Source: Bacteroidota bacterium (GTDB taxonomy: Bacteria > Bacteroidota > Bacteroidia > Flavobacteriales > Flavobacteriaceae). Taken from it: a DNA stretch of 7,035 nt. The notes below the pieces were generated by a model, which was not told where the DNA came from, searched no databases, and was given only the letters and a program-made list of their open reading frames with translations. A program made the translations under genes and the position numbers. Positions 1-6,035 of this stretch are shown here, piece after piece. Each line of letters starts with the position of its first letter. Position 1 is the first letter of the stretch. The stretch spans positions 1-7,035 of the forward strand of contig JAJRPL010000033.1 in the NCBI GenBank assembly GCA_024280815.1, read 5' to 3'.

Positions 1-1642
1 GAAAATAACTTCTGGACAGCAAGGAGCTGAAAATGGGTCAACCATTGGTGGAAGTATCGATTTAAAACTTCAGAAAAACGATTTTGACAAAGAAGCGTTT
101 AATGCAGGAATAGACTTAGGATATGAAGGAAATAGCAATGCTCGAATTGCCAGTGCCGAAGTAAATTATTCCAACACAAAATTCTTTGCTAATGTTGATG
201 GGATTTATAGAAAATCTGATAATTACTTTGCGGGTGGTGGTGAAGAAGTTTTGTTCTCACAATTTGAGAAGTATAATGTTTCTGGAGTTGTAGGTGTAAA
301 AATTGGTAAAAATTCCGCAGTAATTGGTTCTATAATTTATGATAGAGCGACCAATGTAGGATATCCAGCTTTAACAATGGATGTTTCGTTAGCCGAAGCT
401 TTAATTGCTTCTGTAAGTTTTGAAAAAGATAGTATTTCATAAACCATTAACAAATGGGAAACCAAGGTGTATTACAATACCATTACTCACGTAATGGACG
501 ACACCAAACGCCCGGATGTTCCGGTACATATGGATATGCCAGGTTGGAGTGATACTTTTGGGTTTTACTCTAAAGTATATGCTAAGAAAGATAAGCACAA
601 TTTACTATTTAATTTTAATGGATACTATAATAAGTCCTTAGCCGAAATGACAATGTATCCAAATGACCCAAATGAAAACTTGATGTTTATGCTTACTTGG
701 CCAGATGTTCGTACTTTTTATTCAGGATTGTATGGAGAAGATGTGTTTTCAATAGGAAAAAATAAAGCATTGAAATTTACGGCACGTTTTGGAGTTCAGA
801 ATGCAAATATTGCAGATGAATTTGGATTGAATAGTCTTCGGATTTTCTACCCAGAATTAGAGGCTTCAAAAACACGATTTACCTTTAATCTTTCTTCTCA
901 ATATGAAATGGCAATTCAGAAAACAAAATTAGTATTCTCTGCTGGTTATGGCGAAAGAGCACCCTCAGTAACTGAAGCTTATGGTTTTTATTTGTATAAT
1001 AGTTTTGATAATTACGATTATATCGGGAACCCTTATTTGAACAATGAAAAGTCTTTAGAGGTGAATGTTTCAGCAAAACGAACCACTAAAAAACTCACCT
1101 TGGGAGCAGAGGTTTCAGGTTTTTATATTTCAGATTATATCATCGGAAAAACAGATCCAGATTTGATTGGAATGACCATTGGTGCAGATGGAGTTCGTAT
1201 TTATGCAGCGTTAGATTATGCTACTATTTTAACCACCAATATAAATGCGGGTTATCAACTATTTCCTTCGTGGAGGTTAAGCGGAATGATGGGTTACAAC
1301 CTTGGGAATGATCATAACGGAAATAATCTACCGCTGATAAGTCCATTTACTTACAGAGCAGCACTTCATTTTAAAAAGAATTTATTTGATGCAGATGTCA
1401 ATTTAAATGGTGCAGGAAAACAAACAAATTTCAGTAGTTATTTTGGTGAAAATGAAACTGAAAGTTATGCAATAGTTAATGCAAGTGCTTCCTATAATTT
1501 TTACTTCGGAAGTCAAAAATTATATGTAAAAGCAGGGGTAGAGAATATTTTTGATATTGATTATTCAACCTATGCAGATTGGAATAACATATCAAGAATG
1601 GGCAGGAACTGTTATGTAAATGTTTCCTATTTAATACGGTAG
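1..1642 (+). pseudogene. TonB-dependent receptor, copper-receptor-like (OprC/NosA type), interrupted by an in-frame stop; 5' end outside window
   Basis: Frame 2 encodes an outer-membrane TonB-dependent receptor whose signal peptide and most of the plug lie upstream of the window. The first 146 residues contain the plug end (motif GSTIGGSIDLKL) and the first barrel strands, then TAA at 440-442. The same frame resumes at once and stays open for 399 residues to the TAG at 1640-1642, through typical barrel strands and a receptor-like C-terminus (VENIFDIDYSTYADW, then MGRNCYVNVSYLIR). Two stretches recall the TonB-copper family: VGYPALTMD before the stop, and YNTITHVMDD after it. In OprC an HxM pair in the equivalent stretch helps bind copper, and the HVM here (488-496) may match it. 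Substrate assignment is by resemblance only. TAA is one C-to-T change from CAA. No other lesion is visible, so the break is recent, read through, or a sequencing error. The GTG at 467 is an unlikely start because it falls mid-barrel. Confidence 0.85.
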
Positions 1643-1645
1643 AAA

Positions 1646-1723
1646 TTACTTTTTCTTCTTCCCACTATTCATAAAAGAAATCAAAACAATCACAAAAACA
1701 ACATAATTTATTACAAATACACC
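1646..1723 (-). pseudogene. 5'-truncated relic of the small lysine-tailed membrane protein gene
   Basis: Reading the minus strand gives 25 codons plus TAA that align without gaps to the C-terminal 25 residues of the intact 43-aa protein at 5765-5896. Fifteen of 25 residues are identical, including GVF at the start and SFMN-x-GKKKK at the end. At the DNA level, 31 of the 36 bases at 1646-1681 match 5765-5800. The frame continues a little further upstream (toward 1750) but has no ATG, GTG or TTG that would restore a full-length protein, and the resemblance stops near 1723-1732, where the leader of the next receptor gene begins. The relic's stop lies three bases beyond the stop of the preceding receptor, with no terminator between. 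It is therefore a truncated duplicate, unless a non-canonical start is used. The homology is seen directly; the history is inferred. Confidence 0.75.
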
Positions 1724-1738
1724 AACATATAAGTTGGT
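1721..1738. promoter_or_regulatory. Perfect 6-bp inverted repeat just upstream of the second receptor gene
   Basis: ACCAAC, a 6-base AT spacer, then GTTGGT form a perfect inverted repeat ending 15 bases before the ATG at 1754. It could be an operator, a small mRNA hairpin near the ribosome-binding region, or a junction scar, since homology to the intact small gene fades here. The bases TAAGTTGG (1730-1737) match the Bacteroidetes -7 element TAnnTTTG at all but one position, but a transcript from there would have a leader of only about ten bases. A repeat this short could also be chance. Confidence 0.3.
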
Positions 1739-1753
1739 GAAAAATGAAAAATC

Positions 1754-4057
1754 ATGAAAAAAATCATTTTAACAGTATTATTGATATGTATTAGTACATT
1801 GTCAATTTGGTCACAAGAAATTACGATAAAAGGAACTGTAGTTGACGCCTTTGATGAACCTTTAGAAGGTGTTGTCATCAAATCAAAAAAGTTAAATAAA
1901 GCAACTACAACAGATGAGACAGGAAATTTTATTCTAGAAAATATAGAAGAGGGAGAATGGTTAATTTTTTCATTTATAGGATATGACACAGCATCAATTA
2001 GGGCAAAAGATACGATGAATGTCACTATGAATGAAGCTACAACAGACTTAGATATGGTGGTAGTAAGTGCTTCTAGAGCATTACAGAGACGAAAAGACTT
2101 ACCCGTAGCGATATCTACTGTTTCTCGTTTAACAATGGAAGAAGTAAACCCTATTTCTATTGATCAGGTTTTAAATCAAAAATCTGGGGTTCATATGGTT
2201 GACTTAGGGAATGAACAACATATGATGGCTATCCGTCAACCAATATCGACTAAAAGTTTGTATCTTTATTTGGAAGATGGTATTCCCATTAGACCTACAG
2301 GAGTTTTTAACCACAATGCTTTGTTAGAAATGAATATGTTAGCCACTGAGACAATCGAAATTATTCGTGGCCCTTATTCTTCTTTATATGGTAGTGAAGC
2401 GATTGGTGGTGCTATTAATTTTATTACAGAAAAACCGAGTAAAGCATTAACAGGTACAGTAGGTTTTAGAGGGCATACTGATGGATATCTTAGAGGCGAT
2501 TTTAAAATATCAAAAACATTTGGAAAAACAGGAGCTTACTTAGCGGTTTACAAATCTGCCATAAATGACGGAATACGGGATTATGGAGATTATGATAAAT
2601 TAGCGGTAACAGGTAAAGTTACACATCAGTTTTCTGATAAGTTAGACTGGTCAAATACCATAACATATGTGGATTATTTTAGTGAAATGAGTGGTAGTTT
2701 AGACGAAGAAAAATTTAAAAATGAAGATTATTCTTCTTATCACACCTTCACTTTTAGAGATGCAAAAGCTTTGCGTTTTAATTCAACATTAAATAGTAAA
2801 TGGAATGACCATAATATCACTACCTTAAGTTTAATATTTCGTGATAATACCATGAAGCAAAACCCCAGTTATAGAATTGCTGATGATACTGAATTTGGAG
2901 ATACCACCACGGGAGAGTTAAACGATAATAGTTTTAAAACGTTTGCCCTTTATTTACAACACAATTTTAAATTTGATGTAATGAATTCAAATCTAATAGT
3001 AGGAACAAACCTAGATTATAGTCCGAAAACCTATACTGCTGAAATATTAGATGTATATCGTAATGAAGAGGGGGTTTTTGAATCCTATACCGCTACAGGA
3101 GTGTATAAATCAGATTATGAAACAGACATTGTCAATACGGGGTTTTATTTATCAGGTGATATAGAGCCTTTTGAAAATTTTAAAGTAAATGCAGGTCTTC
3201 GTTATGACATCAATAGTTATGATTTTAGAAATAATTTAGACGATGCCTCTGATTATTCATCAAAAGACGCGAAGGAAACTTTTAATTCAATTACACCACG
3301 TATAGGATTGGCATATAATTTCGCCCAAAATATTGGACTATATACAAATTATAGTGTTGGATTTATTCCACCTAGTATTGGAGATTTATTTAGAAAAGAT
3401 GATGTGCCTTTATTAGATCCCTCAACATTTTATAATATAGAGTTAGGTGGTTGGGTAGGACTACTTAATAATAAACTATACTTAGATTTTGCTGTGTATT
3501 CATTAAAAGGAAAAGACGAAGTGGTTTCGGTTACAACAAAAGTAGATGGAATTACACTAAGAGAGAATCAAAATGTAGGAGAAACCAAACACAGTGGTGT
3601 TGAATTTGGTATTAATTATAAGCCTATAGAAGGATTGTCTATTCGTTATAATGGAGCCTATTCAAAACATGAATATGTAGATTTTGTAACAAAAATTGTA
3701 GATGGCGAACCTGTCAAAGATTATAGTGGTAACGAAATGCCTGGCGCTCCAGAATGGGTTACAAATGCAGGAATTGACTATAAACCAAAGGCTTTTTTAA
3801 AAGGCTTTAGAATAGGATTAGAGTGGCAACATGTAAGTGAATATTTTACAGATCAAGAAAATGAATATACTTATGAAGGTTATGATGCCTTTAATGCAAG
3901 ATTGGGCTATGACATGAAACACTTTGGTTTTTGGATGAATGTAATGAATTTGTCGGATAAATTATATGCAACAAGAGCCAATACAGCTTGGGGCAGAACA
4001 ACGTATACACCAGGAATGCCTCGAACTTTGGTATTCGGTGTTAATTATAAGCTTTAA
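1754..4057 (+). CDS. TonB-dependent outer-membrane receptor with carboxypeptidase-regulatory-like N-terminal domain
   Basis: This complete 767-aa protein should carry a ligand across the outer membrane using energy from TonB-ExbB-ExbD. Residues 1-20 are a signal peptide (MKKIILTVLLICISTLSIWS). About 23-95 form a carboxypeptidase-D-regulatory-like beta-sandwich (IKGTVVDAFDEPLEGV, TDETGNFIL, FSFIGYD), a common Bacteroidetes add-on. A TonB-box-like DMVVVSASR lies at 100-108. The plug spans about 113-230, including LEDGIPIRPTGVFNHNALLE and IRGPYSSLYGSEAIGGAINF. The rest is a 22-strand-type barrel ending MPRTLVFGVNYKL. The length suits FecA/BtuB-type receptors and is too short for SusC; no SusD partner follows. 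The plug has a His/Met-rich stretch (H147-M148, H156-M157-M158). The start is set by the signal peptide; the upstream ATG at 1744 is out of frame. The lipoprotein gene 63 bases downstream probably shares its transcript. The ligand is unknown; a metal or metal complex is inferred from context. Confidence 0.93.
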   Translation: MKKIILTVLLICISTLSIWSQEITIKGTVVDAFDEPLEGVVIKSKKLNKATTTDETGNFILENIEEGEWLIFSFIGYDTASIRAKDTMNVTMNEATTDLDMVVVSASRALQRRKDLPVAISTVSRLTMEEVNPISIDQVLNQKSGVHMVDLGNEQHMMAIRQPISTKSLYLYLEDGIPIRPTGVFNHNALLEMNMLATETIEIIRGPYSSLYGSEAIGGAINFITEKPSKALTGTVGFRGHTDGYLRGDFKISKTFGKTGAYLAVYKSAINDGIRDYGDYDKLAVTGKVTHQFSDKLDWSNTITYVDYFSEMSGSLDEEKFKNEDYSSYHTFTFRDAKALRFNSTLNSKWNDHNITTLSLIFRDNTMKQNPSYRIADDTEFGDTTTGELNDNSFKTFALYLQHNFKFDVMNSNLIVGTNLDYSPKTYTAEILDVYRNEEGVFESYTATGVYKSDYETDIVNTGFYLSGDIEPFENFKVNAGLRYDINSYDFRNNLDDASDYSSKDAKETFNSITPRIGLAYNFAQNIGLYTNYSVGFIPPSIGDLFRKDDVPLLDPSTFYNIELGGWVGLLNNKLYLDFAVYSLKGKDEVVSVTTKVDGITLRENQNVGETKHSGVEFGINYKPIEGLSIRYNGAYSKHEYVDFVTKIVDGEPVKDYSGNEMPGAPEWVTNAGIDYKPKAFLKGFRIGLEWQHVSEYFTDQENEYTYEGYDAFNARLGYDMKHFGFWMNVMNLSDKLYATRANTAWGRTTYTPGMPRTLVFGVNYKL

Positions 4058-4078
4058 CCATAGGGTAATAGCTAAATA

Positions 4079-4107
4079 AAAGGGAAGTAAAACAAATGCT
4101 TCCCTTT
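4079..4107 (+). promoter_or_regulatory. Intercistronic hairpin between receptor and lipoprotein genes
   Basis: AAAGGGAAG at 4079-4087 pairs perfectly with CTTCCCTTT at 4099-4107 around an 11-base loop. The hairpin begins 21 bases after the receptor stop and ends 13 bases before the lipoprotein ATG. The plus strand after it reads ATAAAAAAATAAA, with no T-run, so it is a poor intrinsic terminator in the direction of the genes. It more likely protects the 3' end of the receptor mRNA or tunes expression of the second gene. Partial termination cannot be excluded. Confidence 0.6.
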
Positions 4108-4120
4108 ATAAAAAAATAAA

Positions 4121-5425
4121 ATGAAGAATATTAAATTTATAGTAATTTTAGCATTGATCATTACCTCTTTAGAATCTTGTAAAGAGAAAAGGACCTCCTT
4201 GGATAACAAAAAACAGGTAGTAAATACAATAGAGGAGAATAAAAGGGATACCATTTATATGCTTACGAAACCTAATGTTAATTCGGAAGGTGCTTTTATC
4301 TTTAATTCAGGTAAAGAGATCTTGATAAACTGGACTGAATGGAATAAAGATAGTGAGGAAAATATTTTGAAATTTGCTTTTTTTGATGAGAATTCACAAA
4401 AATTTTCAAAGCCAATTGCTGTTACTCCTTCTAAAGGACTACAAATGCATACAGAGAGTATGGCAAAAGTAGGATTAACATCAAAAGGAAAACTTTATGC
4501 GATATTTAGAATAAAATCTACATCTAGAAAAAATAGGTTTGGCGGGACTGTGTATTACACTATTTCTTCTGATAAAGGGTTAACATGGAGCCCTAAGGTT
4601 AAGTTGGTAGCAGATAATAATTCTGGCAGTCAAAGTTTTTTTGATATCGCTTTGTTGCCAGATGGCGAATTGGGAATAACGTGGCTAGATAGTAGAATGC
4701 CTATTCATAAAGACAGAAAAGGAAAAACATTATATTTTGCTAAAACAAATTCGGATAGTGGTTTTTACAAGGAACTACCAATTGCTGGATCTACCTGTGA
4801 GTGTTGTAGAACCGAAATTTATGTAGATCAGCAAAAAAATATACATATAGCGTATCGGAATATTATAGAAAGGGAGGAAGATTTTACAAATACTATTTTC
4901 ACTATAAGTAATGTAGAAATTAGAGACATGTATTATGTATCGTCTCAAGATAACGGAGCTAGTTTTTCAGAACCAATATATGTAAGTAAAGACAATTGGC
5001 AAATTGATGGCTGCCCGCACACAGGACCATCATTGGCTCAAACTAATTCTAACTTAGCTGCGGTTTGGTTTACAGGAGCAAATAATAGTCCAGGAATTTT
5101 CTTTTCAAATTATGTAAATGAACAGTTTACTGACAGAAAATTGTTAAGTAAAGAAGGACTACATCCTCAAATGGTTGCTAATAAGGGGAAATATTATGTT
5201 GTTTATGAGGAATATTATGAATTGGAAGAAATAGGATATACAAAAATAATGCTAGAAGCTATAGAGGGAACTATTGAAAACAAATTTTCAACTGAAATAA
5301 GCAGTCCTAAAACTAATAACAACCATGCTGTTATTAGTTTAATTAATCAATCAAAAATAATGACCGCCTGGGTAAATACCAATACTAGAAACCCTAAGAT
5401 TATGTATAAATTGATTGATATATAA
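4121..5425 (+). CDS. Lipoprotein, predicted sialidase-like beta-propeller with CxCC and CPH motifs
   Basis: This 434-aa protein starts with a type II signal peptide (MKNIKFIVILALIITSLESC), giving Cys20 as the lipidation site and placing it in the periplasm or at the outer membrane. The body is beta-rich and has two Asp-box (BNR) motifs, SSDKGLTW at 149-156 and SQDNGASF at 275-282, typical of sialidase-fold propellers. It would likely be auto-named exo-alpha-sialidase. However, I do not see the arginine triad arrangement, and its clearest features are STCECCRTEI (C226, C228, C229), the IRDMYYVSSQDNG stretch near 267-279, and DGCPHTGPS (C298, H300). Clustered Cys/His residues in an extracytoplasmic propeller suggest metal or redox binding rather than glycan hydrolysis. 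It follows the TonB receptor by 63 bases and is probably co-transcribed, implying a joint role at the outer membrane. The start is fixed by the signal peptide. Function and metal are inferred. Confidence 0.85.
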   Translation: MKNIKFIVILALIITSLESCKEKRTSLDNKKQVVNTIEENKRDTIYMLTKPNVNSEGAFIFNSGKEILINWTEWNKDSEENILKFAFFDENSQKFSKPIAVTPSKGLQMHTESMAKVGLTSKGKLYAIFRIKSTSRKNRFGGTVYYTISSDKGLTWSPKVKLVADNNSGSQSFFDIALLPDGELGITWLDSRMPIHKDRKGKTLYFAKTNSDSGFYKELPIAGSTCECCRTEIYVDQQKNIHIAYRNIIEREEDFTNTIFTISNVEIRDMYYVSSQDNGASFSEPIYVSKDNWQIDGCPHTGPSLAQTNSNLAAVWFTGANNSPGIFFSNYVNEQFTDRKLLSKEGLHPQMVANKGKYYVVYEEYYELEEIGYTKIMLEAIEGTIENKFSTEISSPKTNNNHAVISLINQSKIMTAWVNTNTRNPKIMYKLIDI

Positions 5426-5553
5426 TAAAAAAGAAATTAAAATAATTTAGCATCAAAAAACGGGCTATACCAATTCGTCCTGAAGCCTAGGGGTGAAATA
5501 ATAGTAAACCCATTTTTAACTATATATGAAAATAGGAACAAGTTATAATTAAC
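5426..5553. other. Non-coding spacer with a GC-richer patch of unknown origin
   Basis: I find no convincing open frame here in either direction. Most of it is very AT-rich, but 5461-5495 contains 20 G/C in 35 bases, including CCTAGG and a GGGT...ACCC pairing too weak to call a hairpin. No terminator follows the lipoprotein stop before the one at 5726, so the operon transcript may run through this stretch. It could be the junction between the lipoprotein cassette and the decayed receptor gene downstream, or a fragment of a mobile element I do not recognise. Confidence 0.4.
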
Positions 5554-5710
5554 TCAATCCCGAAATATAAACTTATACAGATTTTGTAAGAATGTCGAAG
5601 AATATAACAATCATCTTAATTTTTCTTATATCAATCAAGAAGATTTTGTTAAAGAGCCCATTAATGACCCAGGAAGAAATTTCACTGCATTTATTCAGTA
5701 TAAATTTTAA
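5554..5710 (+). pseudogene. C-terminal relic of another TonB-dependent receptor
   Basis: Positions 5588-5710 encode 40 residues plus TAA that read as the last strands of a TonB-dependent receptor: KNVEEYNNHLNFSY, then PGRNFTAFIQYKF. The final aromatic residue and the PGRNF turn are typical of this barrel end. Just upstream, in a different frame (5554-5583), SIPKYKLIQI resembles the penultimate barrel segment of such receptors but runs into TAA. An intact protein would have roughly 20-25 more residues between the two pieces, so a deletion with frameshift is likely. No signal peptide, plug or start is present. This C-terminus differs from those of both receptors upstream, so it is the remains of a third receptor gene and not a duplicate of either. 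It ends 16 bases before a strong terminator that was probably its own. Confidence 0.72.
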
Positions 5711-5725
5711 AAAAAATAAATAAGT

Positions 5726-5758
5726 AAAAGAGGTTTCTATCTAGAAGCCTCTTTTTTT
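5726..5758. terminator. Strong bidirectional Rho-independent terminator
   Basis: A 13-bp stem (5726-5738 with 5743-5755, one G-U pair) closes a 4-base loop ATCT and runs into seven T residues on the plus strand. The minus-strand side also has T-rich sequence after the stem. It can end transcripts from the lipoprotein operon and relic on the plus strand, and from the small membrane-protein gene on the minus strand, whose stop codon is only seven bases away. Confidence 0.9.
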
Positions 5759-5764
5759 ATTGGA

Positions 5765-5896
5765 TTATTTTTTCTTTTTCCCACCATTCATAAATGAAAC
5801 TAACATTACAACAAGAGCGACACAAACTAGTGCAAAAACACCAATAAGAACCACGCCCATATTATAATTATAAAGAGGTAAAAATTGACTTAACAT
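5765..5896 (-). CDS. Small single-pass membrane protein with C-terminal lysine tail (43 aa)
   Basis: An ATG at 5894-5896 on the minus strand opens a 43-codon frame: MLSQFLPLYNYNMGVV at the N-terminus, one hydrophobic helix at about residues 14-36, then SFMNGGKKKK. The lysine tail predicts a cytoplasmic C-terminus by the positive-inside rule. I do not recognise the family. Evidence that it is a real gene: a truncated homologue at 1646-1723 retains the reading frame, the hydrophobic core and the GKKKK tail; and it lies between two terminators with a possible -7 promoter element in front. It sits downstream of the sulfide:quinone oxidoreductase on the same strand but appears to be transcribed separately. 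Small helices of this size often attach to respiratory or transport complexes, but nothing here identifies a partner. Confidence 0.72.
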   Translation of the reverse strand: MLSQFLPLYNYNMGVVLIGVFALVCVALVVMLVSFMNGGKKKK

Positions 5897-5924
5897 AATG
5901 ATTAATTTTAGTAATTAGGTTTTT

Positions 5925-5932
5925 CAAAAATA
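5925..5932 (-). promoter_or_regulatory. Possible Bacteroidetes -7 promoter element for the small membrane protein
   Basis: The minus strand reads TATTTTTG here, matching the Bacteroidetes -7 consensus TAnnTTTG. Transcription starting a few bases downstream would leave a leader of about 20 bases before the ATG at 5896, which is plausible. No clear TTTG -33 element lies at the expected distance upstream, and AT-rich DNA yields such matches by chance. Confidence 0.3.
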
Positions 5933-5972
5933 CTATCTAAAATAAGTATTTAAAATGATAATTGTCAGAAAC

Positions 5973-6009
5973 AAAAAAGAGATGAACTAAACAATTCATC
6001 TCTTTTTTT
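5973..6009 (-). terminator. Rho-independent terminator after the sulfide:quinone oxidoreductase gene
   Basis: A perfect 14-bp stem (5973-5986 with 5995-6008) encloses the 8-base loop CTAAACAA. On the minus strand the stem core GAGATGAA/TTCATCTC is followed by a run of T residues, and it lies 27 bases beyond the stop of the oxidoreductase gene. It separates that gene from the small membrane-protein gene. The symmetrical A and T tracts would let it work in both directions. Confidence 0.9.
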
Positions 6010-6035
6010 ATCGAATATTAATCTAATTGGGGATA

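Noticed and set aside
885..1076. 63-codon minus-strand frame inside the first receptor
   Set aside because: It lies wholly within a well-supported plus-strand barrel region and its product has no family-like features.
467..1642. A separate shorter barrel protein starting at the GTG at 467
   Set aside because: The sequence continues in the same frame from before the stop, GTG falls mid-barrel, and there is no signal peptide for export.
1711..2025. 104-codon minus-strand frame over the start of the second receptor
   Set aside because: It is antisense to the signal peptide and N-terminal domain of a clear gene, and is in a different frame from the small-protein relic.
4096..4119. Seven-codon frame (MLPFIKK) in the hairpin just before the lipoprotein, as a possible leader peptide
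   Set aside because: It is too short, lies inside the stem-loop, and has no run of regulatory codons; chance is the better explanation.
4072..4254. 60-codon minus-strand frame rich in Phe and Leu
   Set aside because: It is antisense to the lipoprotein signal peptide; hydrophobicity on the opposite strand of A-rich DNA is expected.
5461..5711. tRNA, group II intron end or CRISPR repeat in the spacer
   Set aside because: I could not fold a cloverleaf or a domain V-like hairpin, and no spaced direct repeats are present.
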